Assembly: GCF_002117125.1 (NCBI RefSeq)
Contig: NZ_CP019344.1
Location: 1,178,001 to 1,242,000 of the forward strand
Origin: Nonlabens spongiae
GTDB lineage: Bacteria; Bacteroidota; Bacteroidia; Flavobacteriales; Flavobacteriaceae
Direction of reading: 5' to 3'
DNA: 64,000 nt
The notes below the pieces were generated by a model. The model was given only the letters and a program-made list of their open reading frames with translations, ran no database searches and had not been told where the DNA came from. Positions within the stretch are counted from its first letter, which is position 1; every line of letters starts with the position of its first letter. This document shows, one piece after another, positions 1 to 9,125 of this stretch. The translations under genes and the position numbers were made by a program.

Positions 1-1986
1 CATATTTTTGAAAACTCACTCAATGAGATTGAGAGCGTTAATGCAGAGATTGAAGGTGGCGAGTTTGACAAACAGACCAGTAAGCGTAAAAAGGATGGTG
101 TATTCTACACGCCTAAATATGTTACCAAATACATAGTAGAAAATACCATAGGTAAGCTATGTGATGAGAAGAAACGAGAATTGAGTTTTGACGAAGAACA
201 ATACTTTAAAGGGCGTAAAAACCGTAATAAAACAACCATTGAAAAATTGGTTAGTATTCTCGATACCTATCGTGAGTGGTTGCTGCAAATTACAATTTGT
301 GATCCTGCCTGTGGTTCTGGGGCATTCTTAAACCAGGCACTTGATTTTCTTATAAAAGAACACACATATATAGACGAGCTTAAAGTGCGTGTATTGGGTG
401 GTGGTTTGCAATTTCCTGATATTGAAAACACCATTCTGGAAAACAACATCTACGGTGTGGATCTTAATGAAGAAAGTGTGGAAATAGCAAAGCTATCCTT
501 ATGGTTACGTACCGCACAGCCACGACGTAAGCTTAATGATTTGAGTAGCAATATAAAATGCGGTAATAGCTTGATTGATAGTAAAAGTGTTGCTGGAGAT
601 AAAGCTTTTAAATGGGAAACCGCTTTCGCGAAAGTGTTTGAAAATGGTGGTTTTGATGTGATTATTGGTAATCCGCCTTACGTGGTTTATATAAAATCTA
701 TTTTCGGGCAGCCTACATTAGATTATATAAACAAGCATTATAAATATGCGGAATATAACCCAAACACATATGCCCTATTTACTGATTTAGCTTTAAGTAC
801 TCTTTTAAAAACTGATGGTTATTTAGGGTTTATTATTCCTAATAGTTGGATGGACGGTCAATATTTTTCCAAAATGCGGAAAGATGTTTATAACACATTA
901 ATTCAAGAAATAGTTTACTTAAAAAATACTGCTTTCGATGAAGTTGTTGAAACAGTGGTAATTCACATAAGAAATAGTGACACTATTCCAAGTACAATAA
1001 AACTTACAACTGATATTAAAGAGAATGTTTACGGTTCTGCAGTTTTCGAAAAAGATCGTTTTACCAATGGCTATAATCCATTTATATACTCTTCAAATCC
1101 TCTATTAGAAAAATTGGATAATGATTTTGAAAAATTAAAAGATCACGCGATTGTCTATCGTGGTTTAGAAACACGAAATAATAAATTATGGTTATCAGAA
1201 GACAAAAAAGATGAAAATCATTTACCAATACTTTTGGGTAGGGATGTTAGTAGGTATGACATAGAATATACAGGCACGTACGTAAACTTCATACAAAGTG
1301 AAATGAAAAGTAATGCTAATCTTGATATGTATTTACAACCAAAGATACTTATGCGTCGTACAGGCTCGTCAATTATTGCTACCAAGGACGAAGATAATAT
1401 GATGGTATTGAAAAACTCTTATTTAATAATTCCTGACGATATAAATAAATTAGATCAGTTACTGGCACAACTTAATTCATCTTTATTTGGATTTTATCAC
1501 AAATCAATGACAAGTGCTGAAAACAAAGCATTTGCCCAATTTAAAGGGACATATATATTAGATTTTCCAATAAAATTTGATAAGTCGATAGATTTCTCAA
1601 AACTGGTTAATGATACAATCAAGTATAATGCAATCCTGACAAAACTAAAATCATATTTCAAATCATATTTCTCTGGTCAATATAGCCTTTTAAAGGTCAC
1701 AAGAACTCTTGAGTATTGGTATGAGCTTGATTTCACTAAATTTATAAAGGAACTCAACAAGGCTATAAAAGCCACCAACAAATTAAGAGCAAAAGAAAAC
1801 CTTGATCCTATCACTACTCTTACCAAAAAAGATGAATTTGAATGGATGGAACTTTTTGAAGATAACAAGAAAAAGGCTGTTGCGCTTCAAAACCAAATAG
1901 CGGCCACCGAAAAGGAAATCGACCAAAAAGTGTACGAGTTATACGATCTCACAGAAGATGAAATTGCAATTGTTGAAAATAGTTAA
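1..1986 (+). CDS. Eco57I/TaqI-like DNA adenine methyltransferase, 5'-truncated by window edge
   Basis: Reading frame 1 is open from the first base, so the gene starts outside the window; 661 residues are visible. An FYTP motif lies near visible residue 35, SAM-binding motif I (DPACGSGAF) near 101 and catalytic motif IV (NPPY) near 224. This order fits N6-adenine methyltransferases of the Eco57I/type IIG class. The part after NPPY resembles a TaqI-like target-recognition region and the C-terminus is Lys/Glu-rich and probably helical. It would methylate adenine in a specific site; whether a nuclease domain precedes it cannot be seen. The next gene follows after two bases, suggesting one operon. 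A nearly complete copy of the dispersed palindrome lies in frame at 621-634. A BREX PglX enzyme is an alternative. Confidence 0.85.
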   Translation, partial: HIFENSLNEIESVNAEIEGGEFDKQTSKRKKDGVFYTPKYVTKYIVENTIGKLCDEKKRELSFDEEQYFKGRKNRNKTTIEKLVSILDTYREWLLQITICDPACGSGAFLNQALDFLIKEHTYIDELKVRVLGGGLQFPDIENTILENNIYGVDLNEESVEIAKLSLWLRTAQPRRKLNDLSSNIKCGNSLIDSKSVAGDKAFKWETAFAKVFENGGFDVIIGNPPYVVYIKSIFGQPTLDYINKHYKYAEYNPNTYALFTDLALSTLLKTDGYLGFIIPNSWMDGQYFSKMRKDVYNTLIQEIVYLKNTAFDEVVETVVIHIRNSDTIPSTIKLTTDIKENVYGSAVFEKDRFTNGYNPFIYSSNPLLEKLDNDFEKLKDHAIVYRGLETRNNKLWLSEDKKDENHLPILLGRDVSRYDIEYTGTYVNFIQSEMKSNANLDMYLQPKILMRRTGSSIIATKDEDNMMVLKNSYLIIPDDINKLDQLLAQLNSSLFGFYHKSMTSAENKAFAQFKGTYILDFPIKFDKSIDFSKLVNDTIKYNAILTKLKSYFKSYFSGQYSLLKVTRTLEYWYELDFTKFIKELNKAIKATNKLRAKENLDPITTLTKKDEFEWMELFEDNKKKAVALQNQIAATEKEIDQKVYELYDLTEDEIAIVENS

Positions 1987-1988
1987 GG

Positions 1989-3125
1989 ATGGAAGAAAAA
2001 GTATATATCTACGGCGACGAATTCGGTACGAGTTCTATGAACTTACAGGCACGGAACGAAGTTTCACATTTTGTGTATTCTGCAATTGTAGTTTCAGAGA
2101 GTAATCTCAATAAAGCGTATGAAGTAAGAGATTATATTTCCAAGAATTTCTTTCAAGGCCAAAAAATAAGATCTAAATCAAGAGCGGTAAAAAAAATTGA
2201 TAAACGCCTTAAAGCACTTCAATATTTAAGCAATAATCTCGACTTTAAGATATATACTGTTGTCGTAGATAAATCCAAAATTGACAGTGCGGGTTTACAA
2301 ATAAAGGAAGTTTTCTATAAGTACTTTCAAAAGATATTTGCTTCTAACATCATTTCAGATTATCAGAATTTTGAGATCTACGTTGACGAACTCATTTCTG
2401 AAGAGTACAAGCAAGAAATGTATTCATATTTGAATAAAAATTTAAGTATCCAATCATTGTTCAGCAACTACAAAATGGTTGATGATAAAAATGAAGTATT
2501 GGTTCAGTTAGCCGATTTAGTGGCTGGTTCTTTGGGAAGAGTATTTGCACATTCACATTACGTTAAAGAAGCGTCGGATATTGTTGATGTTCTAATAAGT
2601 AAAATGACGCCACCAGAATATTTCCCATATCGTTACCAACTACCAACTACAAGTAAGTCCACTAACAGTTCCTCTATATTGGTTACACGGTTTGTAATTA
2701 ATGATGTAATACTATATATCAATCAAAATTCTAAATTAGACCCTAAAGTTGATTTATTGAAGTTTCTGTATTTCTGTTTCAGAATTAACCCCAATCAATT
2801 AGTCGATGTACACTCAATTCAAGGTAGTTTATCAAGGCTTCATAAAAACATTACTGTTGAACAAATAAGAACTTTGATAAGAGATTTGCGATACGATGGC
2901 ATTTTAGTAGTAACAGCAGCCGGGCGTAGTGGCTACAAGTTGGCAAAAGACGAAAATGATATAAGTGCATATTTTAATCACTATTTAAATTACGTAAAAC
3001 CGATGCTTCGCAAAATGGAAGTGGCAAGTAATAAGTTAAAGAAACTTGATGTAGATAATCATTTAATGGATAGTCAAGAGTTCCTTCTACTTAAACAGCT
3101 AATAAACGTGAATGAAAAATTCTAA
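1989..3125 (+). CDS. DUF3800 protein with C-terminal winged-helix-like region
   Basis: 378 aa. The N-terminal part has the DUF3800 pattern: YGDEFG near residue 8, a second acidic site (YVDE) near 128 and QLADLVAGS near 174. DUF3800 is predicted to have an RNase H-like fold with an acidic active site and is common in defence loci. Residues of about 240-335 look like a winged-helix or Rep-like DNA-binding region with two helical segments and a basic turn (AAGRSGYKL). The gene starts 2 nt after the methyltransferase stop and ends 2 nt before a second DUF3800 gene, so the three are probably co-transcribed. Substrate unknown. Confidence 0.75.
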   Translation: MEEKVYIYGDEFGTSSMNLQARNEVSHFVYSAIVVSESNLNKAYEVRDYISKNFFQGQKIRSKSRAVKKIDKRLKALQYLSNNLDFKIYTVVVDKSKIDSAGLQIKEVFYKYFQKIFASNIISDYQNFEIYVDELISEEYKQEMYSYLNKNLSIQSLFSNYKMVDDKNEVLVQLADLVAGSLGRVFAHSHYVKEASDIVDVLISKMTPPEYFPYRYQLPTTSKSTNSSSILVTRFVINDVILYINQNSKLDPKVDLLKFLYFCFRINPNQLVDVHSIQGSLSRLHKNITVEQIRTLIRDLRYDGILVVTAAGRSGYKLAKDENDISAYFNHYLNYVKPMLRKMEVASNKLKKLDVDNHLMDSQEFLLLKQLINVNEKF

Positions 3126-3127
3126 AT

Positions 3128-4195
3128 ATGAATAAGATTTACTTTGATGAAGCAGGTAATACGGGGCAGGATATGTTAAATAAAGATCAGAAAGTTTTTG
3201 TTTTAGCTTCTGTCAATTATAATGCAACTGCACAAAATGAAATAAAATCGATTTTCAATATAGATGGCGAAATCCATTTTAAACAATTAAAAAATAGTGG
3301 TAATGGTAGAAGAAAGATTTTAAATTTTTTAAACAGCCCTTGGATCAAAGAAGATCATATAATCTTATACTATGCAAACAAGGAGTTTGCTACTTGTGGC
3401 CAAATTGTTAATCTACTTATTGAAACCGTATTTCATCATAATGGATATGACTTATACCTTCACGGTCGCCATTTAGCTTATACAAATTGGATATTCTACT
3501 TTGGTAATTTCTATTGGAATAAACATTTATTCAACATATTTCTCGAAGCATTTGTTGCGATGATTAGAAATAAGGACACTTTATCAATCAATAATTTTTA
3601 CACTATAACTAAAGAATTGTATAATCAAATTGATGAAAAGGAAATTCTTGAACCTGTTTTAAAAAGTAAAAATCATATTGATGAAGTATTGAGTACAGTT
3701 GATCAATTCTCTATAGATGTTACGTTTTCAACTTTTTTGGTACTCTGTGATAAATGGGCGAAGCAAATCGGTAATACAATTGACGTAAGGTTTGATCAGT
3801 CAAAGCAGATTGAACATTACAATAGATACATAGAAAAAACGCTTGAATTAATCCCCAAGATTGAAAAGACTATTGAAATAGGTTACGATAATCGTACTAT
3901 GAGTTTTCCTCATCAAATTTCTTCTGTAGAGTTAGTGAACTCTCAAGATGAGATGGGTGTACAATGTGCTGATTTAATAGCCAGTTCCCTGGCATTCGCT
4001 TATAATAATGAAGAAGGTAAAATGGAAAAGTTTTCAAAACAAATCAAAGAAAGTAAATTGTTCCAATTATTAAATGCACAAAGTCTTTGGCCCACAGATG
4101 ATGTTTCGCCTGAAGCGTTAGGGATGGAGAAAGGGGAAGGTGTTAATCCTCTTGATTTTTTAGTTCGAAATTTTCCACAAGCTTTTGAAGATTAG
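3128..4195 (+). CDS. Second DUF3800 protein
   Basis: 355 aa. It opens with IYFDEAGNTG, the first acidic motif of DUF3800, and carries GVQCADLIASSLA near residue 280, matching the C-terminal family motif. It is clearly divergent from its upstream neighbour and lacks the winged-helix tail. Two tandem DUF3800 paralogues could act as a heteromer, which is inference. It starts 2 nt after the preceding stop and is followed by a GIY-YIG gene after 8 nt. No signal peptide or membrane segment is seen, so it is probably cytoplasmic. Confidence 0.72.
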   Translation: MNKIYFDEAGNTGQDMLNKDQKVFVLASVNYNATAQNEIKSIFNIDGEIHFKQLKNSGNGRRKILNFLNSPWIKEDHIILYYANKEFATCGQIVNLLIETVFHHNGYDLYLHGRHLAYTNWIFYFGNFYWNKHLFNIFLEAFVAMIRNKDTLSINNFYTITKELYNQIDEKEILEPVLKSKNHIDEVLSTVDQFSIDVTFSTFLVLCDKWAKQIGNTIDVRFDQSKQIEHYNRYIEKTLELIPKIEKTIEIGYDNRTMSFPHQISSVELVNSQDEMGVQCADLIASSLAFAYNNEEGKMEKFSKQIKESKLFQLLNAQSLWPTDDVSPEALGMEKGEGVNPLDFLVRNFPQAFED

Positions 4196-4203
4196 CATTC
4201 GCA

Positions 4204-4791
4204 ATGTCAAAAATAAACCCAACGATAAAGCTCAAAAAGCACTGGCCATCAAATTTCTTACCTGATGAAACTCGGGAATTTAAGGAAATAACGGAAAACT
4301 TTCCTGCAATGCTCGCCACGCTCACAGATAAGTCAAGAGTGATAAGCATATATGAGAACTTTGGTAAAGCTGGCGTTGGAAAAGTAACCTCTCGCAATTC
4401 CTTAAAATCCTTAATTCCTCAATTAGAGCAAGACGAAGATTTCAAAGGTATTTATCTATTCTGGTTAGACGATGAACCTTTCTATACAGGGATTTCTCGT
4501 GGTGTAATTAAACGTATTCATCAACACACGAAAGGATCAAACCATTTCTCATCTTCATTGAGTTACACAATGGGAAAAGAGTTTCATAATGAAATAGAAG
4601 GTATTGAGCATACTGGCACAAGAAAGGAATTAGATTTTGATAGATTTTCGGGTCCATTTAAAAAGATTTTGAGAGAAGAATGTCAAGTCTCAATGCTTCC
4701 CATAAAAGGTTCAACAGAATTGTATCTATTTGAAGTATATGTTGCGGTTCAACTAAAGCTATCTTACTACAATAGATTTAAAACTCATTAA
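4204..4791 (+). CDS. GIY-YIG domain protein
   Basis: 195 aa. Residues of about 80-110 contain GIYLFW followed by FYTG and a conserved arginine context (SRGVIKRIHQH), the core of a GIY-YIG nuclease fold. A possible catalytic glutamate lies further on (ELYLFEVYVA near 175). The N-terminal 75 residues are not recognised. It sits between DUF3800 and HEPN-like genes with gaps of 8-9 nt on the same strand, so a nucleic-acid-cleaving role in a defence operon is inferred. Confidence 0.65.
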   Translation: MSKINPTIKLKKHWPSNFLPDETREFKEITENFPAMLATLTDKSRVISIYENFGKAGVGKVTSRNSLKSLIPQLEQDEDFKGIYLFWLDDEPFYTGISRGVIKRIHQHTKGSNHFSSSLSYTMGKEFHNEIEGIEHTGTRKELDFDRFSGPFKKILREECQVSMLPIKGSTELYLFEVYVAVQLKLSYYNRFKTH

Positions 4792-4800
4792 TGCTCTAAT

Positions 4801-5520
4801 ATGTCAAGATCAAGAAGATTAAATGACCTAATGAATTATTTCCTACCGCAATGGGTAGGTTTTGAAATGATGCAAATTGACGACTATATAGATGAACAAG
4901 AACGTCAATTTGAGCTACAAGGCAAGTCGCTTAAAGATAAATTTCATCAATTGCAAAAGGATATAGAAGCAGGTCAAATTGATGCCCCACCAGAATATCA
5001 CGAGCACTTAACATCAAGTTTAATAGACGATATGTGGCAGATTGACAACCACTTCAAGCAATTTTTTAGGCAATCTATTGTTATTCAACTTTACTCATTC
5101 CTTGAATATAAATTGAAATATGGATGTGATAACTATGCTCGTCAAAAAAACACGGCCTACAAAATGAGTGATCTTAAAGGTAGTAGTGATATGGATAAAG
5201 CAAAATTATTTATGTCACGCTCAATGGGTATAGCTGTTAGAGATTTAGATCCAGAATGGAGCTATGTTCAACGCTTGCGTAAAACTCGAAATATATTAGT
5301 TCATCACAATGGAGAACTAATGAGTACACATAGGGATTTTAAGGAAATCAAGGCATTTGAGCAAAAAGGGTTTGAACTTGACCATAAAACCAATGCAAAG
5401 ACAGATTTGAGTAAACCCCAACGTTTTGTTTTGAAGTTTACAGACAAAGCTTTTCTACAAAGCCTATCAAAAAATATTGCATCGCTATTATACAAAATTG
5501 GTAAACATCCTGTTGAGTGA
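4801..5520 (+). CDS. HEPN-like hypothetical protein
   Basis: 239 aa, mostly alpha-helical by composition. Residues of about 158-170 (RKTRNILVHHNG) contain an R-x4-H signature typical of HEPN-fold RNases, preceded by long amphipathic helices. HEPN proteins often act as RNA-cleaving effectors in defence and toxin systems; family membership here rests on this motif and the helical character. The stop codon overlaps the GTG start of the next gene (GTGA), which suggests translational coupling. Confidence 0.5.
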   Translation: MSRSRRLNDLMNYFLPQWVGFEMMQIDDYIDEQERQFELQGKSLKDKFHQLQKDIEAGQIDAPPEYHEHLTSSLIDDMWQIDNHFKQFFRQSIVIQLYSFLEYKLKYGCDNYARQKNTAYKMSDLKGSSDMDKAKLFMSRSMGIAVRDLDPEWSYVQRLRKTRNILVHHNGELMSTHRDFKEIKAFEQKGFELDHKTNAKTDLSKPQRFVLKFTDKAFLQSLSKNIASLLYKIGKHPVE

Positions 5521-6227
5521 AGAAGTATGGCAATTGTAAGTTGTGCGGTAAGTATGGCAAATTAACCTTTGAGCATATACCACCAGAAGGTGCATTTAAC
5601 TCATCACCAGTTTATTTTCAGGATAGTGAAAATCTTTTGGACAAGTCAAGCTATCGTTACGGTGGTCGTAAGCGAAGTAATAAAGGTGCTGGCGGTTATC
5701 ATTTATGCAAGTCCTGTAATAACAACACTGGCAGTTGGTACGCAAATGATTATATAGAATTTGTAAAACAAGGTGCTTACGTATTAACACATCGAGTATA
5801 TGCAAACAACTTCATTTGCGCTGAATATGAAATTAGACCTTTAAATGTTCTTAAACAGGTACTCACAATGTTTATAGCTCTTGAGAACAGCGGATACTTA
5901 ATAAAAATACCAGGATTAAGAGAGTTTATTTTAGACAAAGAAAGTAATCAGTTACCCTTAAATATCCGAGTATTGATGTATATGACGAGTACAATTAAAT
6001 TGAGAAACTCACTTTCGTGGTCTAATATGGAAGGCTATGCGAGAACGTTTGGCGAAATTAGTTACACCCCATTTGGGTTTCACATCAGTATTGATACACC
6101 CACAATTAATCGACCATTTTGCGATATTACACATTTCACATCTCTTGATTTTAATGAAGATGCATTGGTAAAATTACCTTTGAGACATTTAATTCCAAGC
6201 AGTATGTTTCCAGGTATGTATGTATAA
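5517..6227 (+). CDS. HNH-like zinc-ribbon endonuclease-type protein
   Basis: 236 aa beginning with GTG, which overlaps the upstream stop by 4 nt. A CxxC pair near residue 8 (CKLCGK) is followed by FEHIPPEGAFN, and a second CxxC (CKSCNNNTGS) near residue 63. This arrangement fits an HNH-type or treble-clef nuclease in which His and Asn take part in metal binding and catalysis. The C-terminal 150 residues are unassigned. It is the last gene of the tightly spaced run that begins with the methyltransferase; about 190 nt of AT-rich DNA follow. Confidence 0.55.
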   Translation: MKKYGNCKLCGKYGKLTFEHIPPEGAFNSSPVYFQDSENLLDKSSYRYGGRKRSNKGAGGYHLCKSCNNNTGSWYANDYIEFVKQGAYVLTHRVYANNFICAEYEIRPLNVLKQVLTMFIALENSGYLIKIPGLREFILDKESNQLPLNIRVLMYMTSTIKLRNSLSWSNMEGYARTFGEISYTPFGFHISIDTPTINRPFCDITHFTSLDFNEDALVKLPLRHLIPSSMFPGMYV

Positions 6228-6380
6228 ACTCACAACCTTTATTGTTCAATTCTAATCTAAACAGTAGAGAATCAAAATATATTGTAATCTAAACTTATAC
6301 AAAGTCAATCGCTAATTCATTTAAAAACTTATCTCGTGCAGTTTTCCACATTTTTATCAACAGTATATAATAATAAACGG

Positions 6381-6403
6381 TATATTTGCGTTTAAGACGC
6401 AAA
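6381..6403 (+). promoter_or_regulatory. Candidate promoter with overlapping inverted repeat upstream of the AbiL/RloAB pair
   Basis: TATATTTG at 6381-6388 fits the Bacteroidota -7 element TAnnTTTG. A perfect 7-bp inverted repeat with a 5-nt loop (TTTGCGT at 6385-6391, ACGCAAA at 6397-6403) overlaps it and ends 13 nt before the start codon. It could be an operator or a 5' leader hairpin. Position and symmetry are seen; function is inferred. Confidence 0.45.
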
Positions 6404-6416
6404 TAACACCCTTATT

Positions 6417-7733
6417 ATGCTTATTCAGTTTTCTGTAACAAACTATAAGTCGTTCAGAGATAAGGCAACCTTATCTTTAGTAGCCTCTAACTATGACAAA
6501 AAAGTAAGAGAAGTCGATAACGTCGCGGCGTTTGAAGATTTTTCTTTCCGTTTACTTAAAAGTGCGGTTATGTATGGTCCGAACGCAAGCGGAAAGAGTA
6601 AATTCTTTGAAGCTTTTAATTTTGTACGCCACTATGTTAGGGATTCTGCCACTGATTTTACAGCTGGCGATAAAATTCCTGTAGAACCGTTTCTACTTGA
6701 TGAAACTTCAAATAATGAACCAAGCGAATTTGAAGTAATTTTTTTACATAATGGTTTGAGATATAGATATGGTTTTGAATTGACAGAAGAAAAAGTGCTT
6801 TCAGAATGGCTATATGAAAAAGCTACAAAAGAAATTGAATTGTTTTATCGTGACGAACAATCCATTACTACGCATCCTAAAAAGTTTAAAAAAGGTGGAG
6901 TAATTGCCAAACAAGGTTTTGTAAGAGATAATCAACTTTTTCTTTCTCGCGCGGTGCAATTCAATGATGAGATTTCTGAATATTTATATAGCAGTTTGAG
7001 CAAACTACGTACACTTTCTGGTCTTGATGAAAAAGGCTTTCAAGGCTACACGATGTCTCTTTTGGATAAAGCAGATTACAAGCAAAAGATTTTAAAATTA
7101 TTAGAAGCTGCTGATCTCGATATTGAAGATATTGAAGTCGAAAAATTGGATACAAATAATTTACCTACAGACCTACCTAAATCTTTAAAAGAGTTTATCA
7201 AAAAAGAATCTTTGGATAATGAAAAAGTATTCGTTTCAGATGTTTTGACTAAAAGATGGAAGTATAATAATAAGGAAGAAAAAGTAGGCCACACTCATTT
7301 TTCTATGGATGATATGGAATCGTCAGGAACAAAGAAGTTTTTTGCTTTGACGGGACCTATTATTGACACTTTAGAAAACGGTAATACTTTGTTTGTTGAT
7401 GAATTAGACTCTAAATTACATCCAAATCTTGTAGAAAAGATTGTGTCACTTTTTAATTCAAAATCTTTAAATCCACATAATGCTCAATTAATTTTCAATA
7501 CCCATAATACAAATTTATTAGATAGCGGTTTGTTACGTCGTGATCAAATTTGGTTTGTAGAAAAAGATAGTTGTGGTAGTTCAGAACTTCATTCATTGTC
7601 TGATTTTAAAAAAATTAGAAAAAATGAAGCTTTAGAATCAAATTATTTGCGCGGTAAGTACGGGGCAATTCCTTATTTAGAGTTTTTTAATTCATTCACT
7701 TCAAAATTTCTGGAATATGAAAATGAAGGATAA
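6417..7733 (+). CDS. AAA ATPase of the RloA/AbiLi type
   Basis: 438 aa. Walker A GPNASGKS is at residues 54-61, a Walker B-like LFVDELD near 325 and an H-loop region (FNTHNTN) near 360, the layout of SMC/ABC-like AAA ATPases (AAA_15/AAA_21). The N-terminus (SVTNYKSFRDK) is typical of this class. The 3' end overlaps the RloB gene by 17 nt. ATPase plus RloB pairs form the AbiL/RloAB abortive-infection modules, in which the ATPase is thought to sense phage and control the nuclease-like partner. It has its own candidate promoter and need not belong to the upstream operon. Confidence 0.8.
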   Translation: MLIQFSVTNYKSFRDKATLSLVASNYDKKVREVDNVAAFEDFSFRLLKSAVMYGPNASGKSKFFEAFNFVRHYVRDSATDFTAGDKIPVEPFLLDETSNNEPSEFEVIFLHNGLRYRYGFELTEEKVLSEWLYEKATKEIELFYRDEQSITTHPKKFKKGGVIAKQGFVRDNQLFLSRAVQFNDEISEYLYSSLSKLRTLSGLDEKGFQGYTMSLLDKADYKQKILKLLEAADLDIEDIEVEKLDTNNLPTDLPKSLKEFIKKESLDNEKVFVSDVLTKRWKYNNKEEKVGHTHFSMDDMESSGTKKFFALTGPIIDTLENGNTLFVDELDSKLHPNLVEKIVSLFNSKSLNPHNAQLIFNTHNTNLLDSGLLRRDQIWFVEKDSCGSSELHSLSDFKKIRKNEALESNYLRGKYGAIPYLEFFNSFTSKFLEYENEG

Positions 7734-8490
7734 AAGAGCTGAACAAAGAGAGAAAAGAAAAGAACATCTTGAACGTTTAAAAGCATCCAAAAAAGATAAT
7801 AGAAGAAAAGAGCCATCACTAAATCGTAAGAGAGCAACATTAATACCTCGAAAAGTAATTCTTATTGCTTGCGAAGGCAAAAACACAGAACCGTCTTACT
7901 TCCGCCAATTCAAAGTTAAATCTGTAGATATAGAGCCTATTGGCGATGGTTATAGCCACTTATCCCTTGTGGATTGGGCAACCAAGAAAGCATCACACAA
8001 AAAATATGATGAGATATGGGTTGTGTTTGACGCTGATCCTAAACCAGATGATGTTACTTGGAAACAAAACTTCAACAATGCTGTATGGAAAGCTCAAGGA
8101 TTAAATTACAAAGTTGGGTATTCTCACCAGGCTTTTGAATATTGGTTGCTTCTACATTTTGAAGCTCATCAAGGTGGTAGTATGCCTCGCACAGATTATG
8201 ATGCAAAAATAAACGGCTATATTAATCCTTTAGGTGCTACCTATGATGGTAAAGGAGATAAAAAAGTGACTAAAGATTTTTTTGACCTGTTGATGGGTAT
8301 TGAACCAGATACAGGTAAAAGAAGAGTAGAGATTGCAATGTGTAGAGCAAAAACAATCTTTGACCGATTACCACACACTAATTTTGCTGATGAAGAAAGT
8401 TCAACGTCAGTATTTCTTTTAGTGAAAGAATTATTGGATATGGATATTGCAAAGAGTAAGCGGGTAGCTTTAGAAGATATTTGCAATTAA
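7717..8490 (+). CDS. rloB: RloB-like TOPRIM protein (AbiLii type)
   Basis: 257 aa. After a very basic N-terminus of about 45 residues come ACEGKNTEPSYF (near 51-62), an acidic DADP (near 105) and AFEYWLLLHFE (near 138-149), the three conserved stretches of RloB, a TOPRIM-like nuclease family. It overlaps the ATPase gene by 17 nt, indicating coupling. In related systems the ATPase holds the TOPRIM partner inactive until infection. The gene is intact, with about 630 nt of gene-free DNA downstream. Confidence 0.82.
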   Translation: MKMKDKRAEQREKRKEHLERLKASKKDNRRKEPSLNRKRATLIPRKVILIACEGKNTEPSYFRQFKVKSVDIEPIGDGYSHLSLVDWATKKASHKKYDEIWVVFDADPKPDDVTWKQNFNNAVWKAQGLNYKVGYSHQAFEYWLLLHFEAHQGGSMPRTDYDAKINGYINPLGATYDGKGDKKVTKDFFDLLMGIEPDTGKRRVEIAMCRAKTIFDRLPHTNFADEESSTSVFLLVKELLDMDIAKSKRVALEDICN

Positions 8491-9117
8491 TTCCCCACCT
8501 TCGGCACTTACGCTTTCAATCCATTCCGCAAGCTACACTACTTTCAATCGCAAGAGCCTACGGTTCCGCGCAGTACAGGCAATAGTTTCAAGAAACCTTC
8601 TAAAGTATTTAATAAGTAATCTGGTAAAACTATCGCCAGTACTCTTTGCCTTTGCGCTTAAATCCAAATCATATTTCAGTCTTCAAAATGAACTGTAGTG
8701 ATGACATTAACATTGGGGAAGGCAGGTAATAAGGAGTGCGCCAGTTGTTTCATTTAGTTTCATAAAGCATCCCCACAAGGGTATATAAACAGCATTATCA
8801 TATAGTTAGAGCAATAAACATAGGTAAGCTGCCCTTGTGGGGACCGCCACCACATCCCACGTGCGCCATCCAAGAGTGGCGGCTTGCTTTATTTCACACA
8901 TTACACGCCTTTTGCACCCATAGCTACTCTTACACCCACACCCCTTTTAGGTCACGCTATCGCGTGGCTTTTTTAGTGGGTGTAACCGCTATTTCTTGTT
9001 TTGCGAGCCTGCGTGTCGCTTCGGGCTAATCAGGGTGTCACAGTTTTTGATAGCACCCAAGTCACAATATGCAATCACCGCTACTACTCAAATTAATTTA
9101 GTAACATTTGAATATAT
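8491..9117. other. Gene-free stretch with two hairpins
   Basis: No convincing coding region is seen. It holds a perfect 11-bp inverted repeat, CCCCACAAGGG at 8771-8781 and its complement at 8832-8842, with a 50-nt spacer. It also holds a terminator-like hairpin (CACGC, loop, GCGTG at 8953-8966, then GCTTTTTT). The short open frame at 8835-9029 has protein-unlike composition and crosses these structures. Confidence 0.5.
8953..8974 (+). terminator. Possible intrinsic terminator
   Basis: A 5-bp stem (CACGC / GCGTG) with a 4-nt loop is followed by GCTTTTTT. It is far from the rloB stop, so its target transcript is unclear. Confidence 0.35.
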
Positions 9118-9125
9118 TATTTACA

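Noticed and set aside
8835..9029. Plus-strand open frame of 64 codons
   Set aside because: His/Thr/Ser-rich, crosses two hairpins, including a terminator-like one, and has no homology that I recognise.
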